Assembly (NCBI GenBank): GCA_035938395.1
Contig: DASZGY010000072.1
Location: forward strand, 1 to 45,943
Direction: 5' to 3'
From: JALZAA01 sp035938395
GTDB taxonomy: Bacteria > Actinomycetota > Acidimicrobiia > IMCC26256 > JACDBD01
DNA length: 45,943 nt
The notes beneath the pieces are model-generated. The model was not told the origin of the DNA. It ran no database searches and worked only from the letters and a program-made list of their open reading frames with translations. Positions 33,945 through 42,050 of the stretch are shown here, one piece after another; the first letter of the stretch is position 1, and each line of letters begins with the position of its first letter. The position numbers and the translations under genes are program-made.

Positions 33945-34439
33945 ATGTCGGCGATGTCCGGTGCGGCGCGTGACCAGGAGCGCGGGGAGCGGATCCTGGT
34001 CGTCTCGTGGGCCGCGAACGCATTGTTCGCCGTGACGGCGATCCCTGCCGCGCTCGGCGTGGGCGCGTTCGACGTTCCCGCGATCGTGGTGGCACTCGGC
34101 CTGTTCGCGATCTCGCTCGGCGTCTGGTGCTGGGCGTTCGCGGTCGCGCTCGCCCGCACGACGCGGGGTGACGACGTCGTCGTCGCGAGCATGTTCCTCG
34201 TGCAAGGGCCGGCGCCGAAGCGGGTGCGCGTGCAACTCTTCGGCTCACTCGCCGTGTGTGTCGCCGTGACGGCTGTCACCGCCGTGGCCGAGCCGTTCGG
34301 AGTCCTGGTCCCTATGCTGCCCCTCGGGCTGCTCGGCCTGTGGGGAGCGCGCCACGGCGTGTTCCCGCCCCGGCGCATGCCCGACGTCGCAACGCGAGAC
34401 AAGCGAGCGAGGAGGTCGAGTGGCCGAGCAGGTGAGTGA
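33945..34439 (+). CDS. small membrane protein, Rv2183c-neighbourhood type
   Basis: The 164-residue protein has three or four hydrophobic segments (ILVVSWAANALFAVTAIPAA, AIVVALGLFAISLGVWCWAF, LFGSLAVCVAVTAVTAVA and PMLPLGLLGLWGA) and a basic C-terminal tail. I do not know its function. It precedes the SRPBCC and ArsA-like genes and overlaps the SRPBCC gene by 20 bases, so it is part of that operon. TACGCT ends eight bases before the ATG, suggesting a leaderless transcript. A second ATG three codons later is possible. Confidence 0.82.
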   Translation: MSAMSGAARDQERGERILVVSWAANALFAVTAIPAALGVGAFDVPAIVVALGLFAISLGVWCWAFAVALARTTRGDDVVVASMFLVQGPAPKRVRVQLFGSLAVCVAVTAVTAVAEPFGVLVPMLPLGLLGLWGARHGVFPPRRMPDVATRDKRARRSSGRAGE

Positions 34440-34857
34440 CCGCATCCGCATCGACGCGCCGCCCCCGCGCTGCTACGAGGTGGCCATCGACTACGAGCGG
34501 TACCCCGAATGGGCCAAGGACATCAAGCAGGCGACCGTCCTCGAACGCGACGCCGACGGCCGGGGCGCGAAGGTCGAGTACCGGGCCGCCGCCTTCGGCC
34601 GCAGCGCCCGGTACGTGCTCGAGTACGACTACTCGACGGCGCCCGCCGCGTTCAGCTGGACGCTCGTCGAGGGCGAGATGGTGCGAGCCATCGACGGGAC
34701 CTATCGCTTCGATGCCGATGGCGACGGCACCCGGGTCAGCTACGACCTCGCGATCGACCCGTCGATTCCGTTGCCGGGCTTCTTGAAGCGGCGCACGGCG
34801 GGCATGATCGTCAGCACGGCACTGAAGGAATTGAAGAAGGAAGTCGAGACCGCGTAG
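34420..34857 (+). CDS. SRPBCC (polyketide cyclase/START-like) family protein, Rv2185c-like
   Basis: The 145-residue product is a helix-grip lipid-binding domain: IRIDAPPPRCYEVAIDYERYPEW at the start, central beta strands, and the long C-terminal helix KRRTAGMIVSTALKELKKEVE. It resembles mycobacterial TB16.3 (Rv2185c), also located between pimB and an ArsA-like gene. Such proteins bind hydrophobic ligands. The GTG start at 34420 has a full AGGAGG five bases upstream, the strongest ribosome site in the window. The next gene starts immediately after its stop. Confidence 0.9.
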   Translation: MAEQVSDRIRIDAPPPRCYEVAIDYERYPEWAKDIKQATVLERDADGRGAKVEYRAAAFGRSARYVLEYDYSTAPAAFSWTLVEGEMVRAIDGTYRFDADGDGTRVSYDLAIDPSIPLPGFLKRRTAGMIVSTALKELKKEVETA

Positions 34858-36054
34858 ATGCGCATCCTGTTGTTCGCGGGCAAAGGCGGCGTCGGCAAGT
34901 CGACCGTGGCCGCCGCGACCGCCCTCCGGACCGCGGAAGCCGGACTGCGAACGCTCGTCTGCTCGACGGATCCCGCGCACTCGCTCGCCGACGCGTTCGA
35001 CAACGCTTCGCTCGGCGACCAGCCCACTCCGATCGCAACGCTCGGGCGCGGCACGTTGTTCGGCCAGCAGCTCGATGCCCGCGCCCGGCTGGAGGAGTCG
35101 TGGGGCGAGGTGCGCGACTACCTGACCGCGTTGCTCGACTGGGCGGGTGCGGGGGTGGTCGAGGCCGAGGAGCTCGCCGTGATCCCGGGGCTCGACGAGG
35201 TGTTCGCGCTGGCCGACATCCGCGCGCACGCCGAGTCCGGCGAGTACGACGTGATCGTCGTCGACTGCGCGCCGACGGCGGAGACGTTGCGCCTGCTGTC
35301 GCTCCCGGACGTGCTCACCTGGTACATGGAGCGCATCTTCCCGGCGCAACGTCACGTGACCCGTGCCGTCCGCCCGCTCCTGTCTCGTCTGGTGAGCCCA
35401 CCCATCGCGGGTGACGACGTGTTCACCGCCGTGCGGCGCTTCTACGACCGGCTCGACGGCGTGCGCGACCTGCTGACCGACGGGGAGGTGACCAGCGCCC
35501 GGCTCGTCGTGAACGCGGAGCGGCTGGTCGTCAGCGAGGCGCGGCGCACGTTCACGTACCTCTCGCTGTTCGGGTACCACGTCGACGCGGTGATCGCGAA
35601 CCGTCTGCTTCCGGACGCCATCGCCGACCCGTGGTTCGCGTCGTGGAAGGGCGTGCAGCGCGAGCATCTCGACTCGATCCGGGCGGCGTTCGCACCCGTC
35701 CCGGTGATCACGGCCGATCTCGCCGACCACGAGCTCGTCGGCGTCGACCACCTGTCGGACTTCGGCGCCGAGCTGTACGGATTGCACGACGCCGCCGCCC
35801 GCCTGTCGGTCGTCGAACCGTTCCGGGTCGTGGCAGACGGTGACGCGCTGGTGCTGTCGATGCAATTGCCGTTCACCGACCGCACCGATGTCGAGCTGGG
35901 TCGCCGGAACGGTGAGCTGCTCGTCGCGGTGGGCCCGCACCGGCGGGCGGTGGTGTTGCCCGACAGCCTGCGGCGGCGTGAGGTCTTGGAGGCCCGGATG
36001 ACGGAAGGGCGACTCGAAGTCGAGTTCGTGGAGGTGGCTCATGGCGACGGGTGA
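34858..36054 (+). CDS. ArsA/GET3-like ATPase with C-terminal HSP20-like domain, Rv2184c-like
   Basis: A 398-residue ATPase with the deviant Walker A GKGGVGKST at residues 8-16, the switch I DPAHSLADAF region, and VIVVDCAPTAETLRLL for Walker B. The last 90 residues form the beta-rich ArsA HSP20-like domain. It lacks the Cys-rich metal site expected of a true arsenite pump, so arsenic transport is unlikely. Like Rv2184c it follows an SRPBCC gene. GET3-type ATPases escort membrane proteins or lipids; here a link with envelope lipid assembly near pimB is inference. Confidence 0.9.
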   Translation: MRILLFAGKGGVGKSTVAAATALRTAEAGLRTLVCSTDPAHSLADAFDNASLGDQPTPIATLGRGTLFGQQLDARARLEESWGEVRDYLTALLDWAGAGVVEAEELAVIPGLDEVFALADIRAHAESGEYDVIVVDCAPTAETLRLLSLPDVLTWYMERIFPAQRHVTRAVRPLLSRLVSPPIAGDDVFTAVRRFYDRLDGVRDLLTDGEVTSARLVVNAERLVVSEARRTFTYLSLFGYHVDAVIANRLLPDAIADPWFASWKGVQREHLDSIRAAFAPVPVITADLADHELVGVDHLSDFGAELYGLHDAAARLSVVEPFRVVADGDALVLSMQLPFTDRTDVELGRRNGELLVAVGPHRRAVVLPDSLRRREVLEARMTEGRLEVEFVEVAHGDG

Positions 36055-36370
36055 CCGGCATCAGGACCGGGAGACGGCAACTCCCGGTGACGCCGCGGGC
36101 GACGCCGACGACGAGCAGCCGGCCGCCGAGCACCCCGCGCTGGGGGCGTCGGCCGAAGCCGCGGTCGCGGCGATGTTCGACGCCGGTCCCGAGGCGGCCG
36201 AGCACCTGCTCAAGGCGGCTCAGGAGCTGCTGCTGGCCGCCAAGGCGGTCGTCGACGCGGGGGAGCGGGCCGTCGAGGCGCACCGATCGGCGACCGACGG
36301 GACGGCGCCCGCCGAGGGCGAGGACGCGCGGTCCGGCCCTGGCCGCGTGCGCCACATCGACCTCGCGTGA
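36041..36370 (+). CDS. small acidic/alanine-rich protein of unknown function
   Basis: The 109-residue product has a disordered acidic first third, a single amphipathic helix (EAAEHLLKAAQELLLAAKAVVDAGERAV, in part) and a charged tail ending HIDLA. It overlaps the ArsA-like gene by 14 bases and the ROK gene by four bases, so it is firmly embedded in the operon. It resembles small actinobacterial proteins that follow Rv2184c homologues. I cannot assign a function. Confidence 0.78.
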   Translation: MATGDRHQDRETATPGDAAGDADDEQPAAEHPALGASAEAAVAAMFDAGPEAAEHLLKAAQELLLAAKAVVDAGERAVEAHRSATDGTAPAEGEDARSGPGRVRHIDLA

Positions 36371-37359
36371 CCGAGGCGGCGGAGGAGCCGGCTCCGCCCA
36401 CCATCGGCGTAGACCTCGGCGCAACGAACGTCCGCGGCGCCGTCGTCGACCGGGGCGGCAGCGTCCTCGCCGAGCTGCGCGACCACACAGGCGGCGACGG
36501 CGCCGACGTCATCCCCACGACGGCCGCATTGGTCGCGAGGCTCCGCGCCGACTTCCCCGCGGTCGCGGCGGTCGGCGTCGGCGCCGCCGGGCTCGTCGAC
36601 CGCGACGGTGACGTGCAGTACGCGCCGAACATCCCGGCGTTCCGGCGGACGCCGCTGCGCGAAGCGCTCGCGGCGGCGATCGGGCTCCCTGTCGTGGTCG
36701 ACAACGACGCCAACGCCGCTGCGTGGGGAGAGATCGTGCACGGCGCGGCGCAGGGCGCCCTCTACGCGCTCATGGTCACGTTGGGGTCGGGGATCGGCGG
36801 CGGGATCGTCGCCCGGGGTCGGATCATCCGGGGCGCGCACGGCTTCGCGGCCGAGGTGGGGCACTTCCAGATCGATCCCGACGGCCCGATGTGCGCGTGC
36901 GGCGAGCGGGGCCATTGGGAGGCGTTCGCGTCGGGGCACGCATTGGGGCGGATGGGCCGAGAGTGGGCTGCTGCCGGTCGGGCCCCGGGTGTGCTCGCGC
37001 GCGCCGGCGGCGATCCCGACGCGGTGACGGGCGTCCACGTCGGCGACTCTGCCCAGGCTGGAGAGGCCGACGGCCGCGCCCTCCTGGACGAGTACGCCGA
37101 GCTCGTCGCGGTAGGGCTCGCCGGACTCGCCAACATTCTCGATCCCGAGCGCATCGTCATCTCGGGAGGTCTCGTCGAGCTCGGCGACACGCTGCTCGGG
37201 CCCGTCCGCGCCGCATTTGGACGCCGCATCGAAGGCTCCCAGTACCGGCCCCGGATCGACATCGTGCCTGCCGTTCTCGGCGAGCAGGCGGGGGTGATCG
37301 GCGCGGCGGCACGCGCCCGCGATCTGGAGCCGGGCGAGTCCGGCGTCTGGACGAAATGA
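36367..37359 (+). CDS. glk: ROK-family glucokinase
   Basis: A 330-residue ROK kinase: phosphate loop GVDLGATNVRGAVVD at about 13-27, catalytic Asp in VVDNDANAAAWGE, LGSGIGGGIV, EVGHF with the substrate His, and the zinc loop CACGERGHWE, in which the third Cys of the usual motif is His. It most likely phosphorylates glucose with ATP. The GTG start overlaps the previous stop (GTGA). ROK transcriptional repressors have an N-terminal DNA-binding domain, absent here. Its place beside cell-envelope genes may reflect a shared operon rather than pathway. Confidence 0.9.
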   Translation: MTEAAEEPAPPTIGVDLGATNVRGAVVDRGGSVLAELRDHTGGDGADVIPTTAALVARLRADFPAVAAVGVGAAGLVDRDGDVQYAPNIPAFRRTPLREALAAAIGLPVVVDNDANAAAWGEIVHGAAQGALYALMVTLGSGIGGGIVARGRIIRGAHGFAAEVGHFQIDPDGPMCACGERGHWEAFASGHALGRMGREWAAAGRAPGVLARAGGDPDAVTGVHVGDSAQAGEADGRALLDEYAELVAVGLAGLANILDPERIVISGGLVELGDTLLGPVRAAFGRRIEGSQYRPRIDIVPAVLGEQAGVIGAAARARDLEPGESGVWTK

Positions 37360-38165
37360 AGCTCGGCGTCACGCTGCCGAACTTCCGCGACGAGCCGGAG
37401 CCGGCGCTGGCAGTCGCGCGCGCCGCCGAGGCTGCAGGTCTGGACGGCGTGTTCGGGTTCGATCACCTGTTCCGACGCGCCCGGGACGGTGCGCTGCGCC
37501 CCGCGCTCGAAGGGCTCACCCTGCTGGGCGCGGTCGCTGCCGAGACCACGCGCATCTCGTTCGGCCCCCTCGTGGCCCGGGCGTCGCTCCGCCCGGCCGC
37601 CTCGCTCGCTGCCGCGCTCGACACCCTCGCCCGCATCGCCCCCGGCCGGCTGGTCGCGACGTTGGGCGCGGGCGACAGCCAGAGCCGCGAGGAGAACGAG
37701 ACGTACGGTCTCCCGGCCGGAACCCTCGCAACGCGCGCAGCCGCGCTCGACGACGCGGTCGCCGCGACCGTCGACCACGGGTACCCCGTGTGGGTCGGCG
37801 GCGCGTCGTCGATGGTGGGACAGGTCGCGGCGGAGGCCGACGGCTGGAACCGATGGGGTGGGCCGGTCGCGCGGTTCGAGCAGGAGGTTCGCGCCGTGCG
37901 CGAGATGCACACGCGCGAGCCGTTCACCGTGTCGTGGGCCGGGCTGGTCGTCCTCGCAGCGACCGAGCGCGACGCCGAGGCGAAGGCGGAGCGGCTCGGG
38001 AACAACCCCGAGGCGATCGTGGGCGGCCCCGAGCGCGTGGCCGAGGTGTTGCGCGCGTACGGCGCCGCCGGCGCCGACTGGGTGATCGTGGGACCGGTGG
38101 ACTCCTCCGACCCCGACAACGCCGTCGCCCTGGGCGAGCAGGTGAAGCCGTTGCTCCCGACCTGA
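37356..38165 (+). CDS. LLM-class (F420-type) oxidoreductase
   Basis: The 269-residue luciferase-like barrel starts MKLGVTLPNFRDEPEPAL and has GVFGFDHLF, ISFGPLVARASLRPA, the GRLVATLGAGDSQSREENE loop and PVWVGGASS for phosphate binding. It is shorter than full-length members, mainly by a reduced insertion region, but has all core strands. The ATG overlaps the glucokinase stop (ATGA). The cofactor is probably F420. No substrate can be proposed. It ends six bases before a convergent gene. Confidence 0.88.
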   Translation: MKLGVTLPNFRDEPEPALAVARAAEAAGLDGVFGFDHLFRRARDGALRPALEGLTLLGAVAAETTRISFGPLVARASLRPAASLAAALDTLARIAPGRLVATLGAGDSQSREENETYGLPAGTLATRAAALDDAVAATVDHGYPVWVGGASSMVGQVAAEADGWNRWGGPVARFEQEVRAVREMHTREPFTVSWAGLVVLAATERDAEAKAERLGNNPEAIVGGPERVAEVLRAYGAAGADWVIVGPVDSSDPDNAVALGEQVKPLLPT

Positions 38166-38171
38166 TCGCCG

Positions 38172-39710
38172 TCAGCGGGGCCGGTCGTCGGGCAGGACCG
38201 GGATGTTGCGGATGTCGGTGTGCTGGAGCCAAGGCGTGAAGGAGGGCGGGGCGTACCGCTCGCGTACGACCGTCTCGAGCAGGTCCGACGGCTCGAACGA
38301 CTCGTGGTGTTGCTCGTCCCGTCCGCTCTCGGTCGCGCGCTGATTGTCGTCGCAGCGGGCCGTGACGGTGGCGATCTCCACAGGGGTCGGGAAGTCGACC
38401 TCCGGCTCCGGACCGTCGAACCGCAAGCTGGCGCCGATGTTGTTCGCGTAGCGGTCCCGTTTGGTGAGGAACCAGCTGTCGCCGCGCTTGCCCGGGCCCT
38501 CGGCGGGCGCGCCGAGGAACCGCCATTCGACGAAGCGCAAGACCGACGTGTGGTCGTACAGGGTGTGATCGACGTACCCGCGGCGCGCGTACGGGGATGC
38601 GAGGAGCGACGGCACGCGGAACCCGAGCTGCCCGAAGTTGTCGGCGTCGTCGCCGGACGCGCGCATATCCGGCACGCTCGGCGGCCGCACGTGGTCGAAG
38701 AAGCCGCCCCACTCGTCGTACATGAGGATGAACATGCCCCGCTGCCACTGCGGCGAGCGGGTGAACGCGACGTAGACGGCCTCGATGAATCGCTGGCCCA
38801 GCCCGATGTCACCGCGGGGGTGATCGTCGGTACGGAATGGCCCACCGACCCAGGGAGTGACAAACGTGACGTTCGGGAGTGTGCCGGCGCCCGCGTCGAT
38901 GAAGAACTGATCGATCGTCCTCACGAACGGGAACATGCGCGATCCCCAACACAGGGCGATCGGTAGGTTGGTGAAGTACTCGGCGGCGGGCACGCCCCCG
39001 CGTGCGAGGTGGTCGAAGATCGTCGGGGCGCTGTACTGGCCCAGGTCCAAGGGATGCAGGCTTCCCTTCAACCCCTCCGAGGTCGCCGAGTAGAGATACT
39101 GGCGGTTCGGGAAGGTGGGGCCGAGCAGCGACGCGTGATGCCGGTCCATCACCGTGAAGTTGCGGGCGATGTGCGCGTGCACCGGGATGTCGTGGGCGAG
39201 GTAGTAGCTGGTGGCGAACTCGTCGTTGCCGGTCCCGTCGGCGAGGAACCCGAAGTCGCGTTGCACGCGGCCTGCGCCCCAGCCGTGCCCGGGATCCTTG
39301 TGGAGGCATCCCCGGTACGGGCTCGTCTCGTCGCCGAGATCCAGCGCGTGCCTCGTCCGCACGCGCGCGTCGAACGGATTGACGTACGTCTCGTCGAGAC
39401 GGGCGTTGACGCGGAAGTCCTTCCCGTACCGGCGGCGGCCCTCTTCGAGGTACTGCTGGTCGGACGACAGCCATCCGAGATAGTGGTCGAACGAGCGGTT
39501 CTCCATCGTGAGCACCACGACCGTGTCGATCGGGCTCTCCGCGGCGGCATGGCCGAGCATGCTGTCGGGGGGGAGCGGCGGCCGGGAGACCTTCGTGGCG
39601 GTCGGCGACGAGGCGCCGCTGCACGCGAGGAGCCCGGGGCCGCCGAGCATCACCGCGCCGCCGGCGAGACCGGCGGCGCGCAGGAACTGGCGGCGGCTCA
39701 TCGAGCTCAT
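38172..39710 (-). CDS. Tat-exported phosphoesterase (phospholipase C/acid phosphatase family), likely lipoprotein
   Basis: The 512-residue product has a Tat signal (SRRQFLRAAG) with a lipobox-like LLAC at about residue 29, so the mature protein is probably a lipid-anchored surface enzyme. The catalytic domain has the alkaline-phosphatase-like start VVLTMENRSFDHYLGW, MDRHHAS, FPNRQYLYSATSEG and YDEWGGFFDHVRPP with metal ligands. The family includes mycobacterial phospholipases C and acid phosphatase AcpA. The start may be ATG 39710 or ATG 39701 (MSRRQF). It is a paralogue of the gene directly upstream; a hairpin separates them. Confidence 0.92.
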   Translation of the reverse strand: MSSMSRRQFLRAAGLAGGAVMLGGPGLLACSGASSPTATKVSRPPLPPDSMLGHAAAESPIDTVVVLTMENRSFDHYLGWLSSDQQYLEEGRRRYGKDFRVNARLDETYVNPFDARVRTRHALDLGDETSPYRGCLHKDPGHGWGAGRVQRDFGFLADGTGNDEFATSYYLAHDIPVHAHIARNFTVMDRHHASLLGPTFPNRQYLYSATSEGLKGSLHPLDLGQYSAPTIFDHLARGGVPAAEYFTNLPIALCWGSRMFPFVRTIDQFFIDAGAGTLPNVTFVTPWVGGPFRTDDHPRGDIGLGQRFIEAVYVAFTRSPQWQRGMFILMYDEWGGFFDHVRPPSVPDMRASGDDADNFGQLGFRVPSLLASPYARRGYVDHTLYDHTSVLRFVEWRFLGAPAEGPGKRGDSWFLTKRDRYANNIGASLRFDGPEPEVDFPTPVEIATVTARCDDNQRATESGRDEQHHESFEPSDLLETVVRERYAPPSFTPWLQHTDIRNIPVLPDDRPR

Positions 39711-39731
39711 CCGGGCGGAACTGTATTTGAA

Positions 39732-39752
39732 CGCCCGAGGGGCGCTCGGGCG
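39732..39752 (-). terminator. hairpin between the two phosphoesterase genes
   Basis: CGCCCGAG and CTCGGGCG form a perfect 8-base stem with a 5-base loop (GGGCG). On the minus strand it follows the upstream phosphoesterase stop by ten bases, with TTCAAAT after it, so it may end or attenuate transcription. Confidence 0.5.
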
Positions 39753-39761
39753 CGGTACTGC

Positions 39762-41300
39762 TCAGCGCGGCCGGTCGTCGGGGACGGCGGGGAAGTCTCG
39801 GACGTCAGTGGCCTTGAGCCACGGAGTGAAGGTTGAGCCGTCCGGGTCGACGTTCGTGGCGAGCGATTCGAGTCGGTCCGAGAGGTCGATCGGATTGGTC
39901 TGGTTGTCCTTGCCTGACTCGCGCAGACGCTGCTCTTGATTGCAGTCGACCGACGCCGGCGGGATGCTCGCAGCTGCCACGTCGAGGTCGACCTCGGGAT
40001 CGGGGTTCTCGGCGCGGAGGCTCGCGCCGTAGTTGTGGGCATTGCGATCGCGCTTCGTCATGAACCACGTGTCGCCCTCACGTCCGGGACCCTGGGGGGG
40101 CGCGCCGAGGAATCGCCACTCGAGGAAGCGCAGGACCGAGGTGTGGTCGTACAGCGTGTGGTCGACGTAGTTGCGCGGCGCGTACGGCGAGGCGAGCACC
40201 GATGGGACCCGGAAGCCGAGCTGCCCGAAGTTCTCCTTGTCGTGGGAGCTGGCGCGGTCGTCGGGCACGATCGGCGGCCTGACGTGGTCGTAGAAGCCGC
40301 CGTGCTCGTCGTAGGTCAGGACGAACATGCCCCGTTGCCACTGCCGCGACCGGACGAACGTCGCGAAGATGGCTTGGATGAACCGCTGACCGAGGGTGAT
40401 GTCGCCCTGCGGATGATCGTCGGTCCGGAACGGCGTGGCCATTCCGGGCGTGATGTACGTGACCGCGGGAAGCGTGCCCGCGCCGGCGTCGTACCAGAAC
40501 TGATCCAACGATCGGATGTACGGCCGCATCCGCTCGCCCCAGATCGCCGCCGACGGGACATTGATGAAGTACTCGCGCGCCTCGACACCGACCTTCGCGA
40601 GCCGATCGAAGATGGTCTCGGAGCTGTACGCGCCGACGTCGAGCGGCTTGGGGCTGGTCTTGAAGCCCTCGGACTGGGCGGAGTAGATGTACTGGCGATT
40701 CGGCCACGTGGGGCCCATCACGGCGGAGTGGTGGCGGTCCATCACCGTGAACCGGCGAGCCAAGGCGGCCTGCACGGGGATGTCCGCGCCGAGGTAGTAC
40801 CCGGTGGCGAAGCGATCGTTGCCCGTGCCGGGACCCAGGAAGCCGTTGTCGCGCTGCTTCCGGCTCGCACCCCAACCGTGCCCGGGGTCGTTGTGCATGC
40901 ACCCGCGGAACGGGTTGGGCTCGTCGCCGAGCTTGCGGATGTGCGTCGTCGGGACCTCGGTCCCGGACACGTCGCGGTAGTGCACGTCGATCGTGCCGTT
41001 GACCGAGAAATCCTTCCCGTAGAGGCTGCGACCGTCGTCCATGTACTGCTGATCGGTGGCGAGGTGACCGAAGTAGTGGTCGAACGACCGGTTCTCCATC
41101 GTGAGCACCAGGATCGTGTCGATCGGGCATTCCGCCGCGGGCGAGTTCAGGATGCTGTTGGCCGGTACGTGCGGCCCGCCGAGCGTTGGCGCGCGCGACG
41201 TCGCACTCGAGGAGTTTCCGAACCCGAGGACGGTGGGACCCCCGATGGCCGCCGCGCCTCCCACGAGGCCGGCGGTCCGGAGAAATTCGCGTCGGTTCAT
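39762..41300 (-). CDS. Tat-exported phosphoesterase (phospholipase C/acid phosphatase family), paralogue
   Basis: A second 512-residue member with a Tat signal (NRREFLRTAG) but no lipobox Cys, so it is probably released or wall-associated. The catalytic blocks match the neighbour: LVLTMENRSFDHYFGH, CMHNDPGHGWGA, MDRHHSAV, PNRQYIYSAQSEG and YDEHGGFYDHVRPP. The last residues (FPAVPDDRPR versus IPVLPDDRPR) are nearly identical. The pair is a tandem duplication that has diverged in the signal peptide and N-terminal third. GGGGTGGG precedes the ATG. Substrate: phosphodiester or phosphomonoester, not decidable here. Confidence 0.92.
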   Translation of the reverse strand: MNRREFLRTAGLVGGAAAIGGPTVLGFGNSSSATSRAPTLGGPHVPANSILNSPAAECPIDTILVLTMENRSFDHYFGHLATDQQYMDDGRSLYGKDFSVNGTIDVHYRDVSGTEVPTTHIRKLGDEPNPFRGCMHNDPGHGWGASRKQRDNGFLGPGTGNDRFATGYYLGADIPVQAALARRFTVMDRHHSAVMGPTWPNRQYIYSAQSEGFKTSPKPLDVGAYSSETIFDRLAKVGVEAREYFINVPSAAIWGERMRPYIRSLDQFWYDAGAGTLPAVTYITPGMATPFRTDDHPQGDITLGQRFIQAIFATFVRSRQWQRGMFVLTYDEHGGFYDHVRPPIVPDDRASSHDKENFGQLGFRVPSVLASPYAPRNYVDHTLYDHTSVLRFLEWRFLGAPPQGPGREGDTWFMTKRDRNAHNYGASLRAENPDPEVDLDVAAASIPPASVDCNQEQRLRESGKDNQTNPIDLSDRLESLATNVDPDGSTFTPWLKATDVRDFPAVPDDRPR

Positions 41301-41366
41301 CCCACCCCAGTCGCTGCCGGGGAAAGTGTATTCGTGCAGGTCACCGAAACGCGTGCACCAAGCCGA

Positions 41367-42050
41367 TCAGGGCAGTGGGTCGACGGCCTGTCGTCGCTCG
41401 TACGCGCGCTCGCCGAAGTACTCGACCGCGCGGTCGAGGTCGATCACGACGAACAGCCCCTCGGCTTCGGCGGTGACGCTCCCGTCGACGGTCAGGGTCC
41501 CGCGGGTGACGACGCGCCGACCGTCGACCTGGTCGGTCCACCCTTCGAACTCCATCGGGCGGTGCAACGGGGTCGGGCGGCGGTACCTGATGCTCAGCCG
41601 TCCCGTCATCCCCGGATGGCCGCTGGCGATGTTCGCCATGCCGAGGATCTCGTCGAAGCCGAGCGCGATCCATCCGCCGTGCACGTAGCCGGGCGGGCCC
41701 TCGTATGCGGCGTGGAAGACGCCCCGGCCGAACAGCCGGCCGTCGCGGTACTCGTATTCGACCGGCGGCGCGAGCGGGCTCACGACACCGACGAGCGGGC
41801 TGCGAGGCAGGTAGTCGTCGTGCGACTCCTCTTGGCGGGAACGCACGCCCGACGGGCGCGCGCCCAGGTCGCCCCGACCGTGCAGCTCGGTCGCGATCCG
41901 CTCCACTTTCTTGGCCGCGCTCGCGAGCTTCTCCGAAGACGCGTCCTCGGCGGTGAGCGTCGCGTCGACGAGGTGTCTGACCGCCTCGGCGAGTCGGACG
42001 CGTCCGTTCGTGACGAAGGTATCGCCGGGTGGCGCCGCTTCCGGCTCCAT
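41367..42050 (-). CDS. PaaI-type hotdog thioesterase
   Basis: The 227-residue product has an N-terminal helical region (about 1-90) followed by a hotdog domain with the PaaI-family segment GPPGYVHGGWIALGFDEILG, then YRRPTPLHRP and a C-terminal VVIDLDRAVEYF. It would hydrolyse an acyl-CoA, perhaps releasing CoA from stalled intermediates. ATG at 42050 overlaps the echA19 stop by one base (TGATG), so it is downstream in that operon and shares the KstR-like control. Confidence 0.9.
   Translation of the reverse strand: MEPEAAPPGDTFVTNGRVRLAEAVRHLVDATLTAEDASSEKLASAAKKVERIATELHGRGDLGARPSGVRSRQEESHDDYLPRSPLVGVVSPLAPPVEYEYRDGRLFGRGVFHAAYEGPPGYVHGGWIALGFDEILGMANIASGHPGMTGRLSIRYRRPTPLHRPMEFEGWTDQVDGRRVVTRGTLTVDGSVTAEAEGLFVVIDLDRAVEYFGERAYERRQAVDPLP

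Noticed and set aside
34858..36054. Arsenite-resistance operon
   Set aside because: The ArsA-like ATPase lacks the Cys metal site, and no arsB, arsC, arsD or arsR is nearby. The neighbours match the mycobacterial Rv2184c setting.
38162..38175. CTGAT-CGCC-GTCAG palindrome resembling the operator motif
   Set aside because: It lies between two convergent gene ends where no promoter is expected, has a mismatch in the half-sites and a different spacing. It is probably chance.
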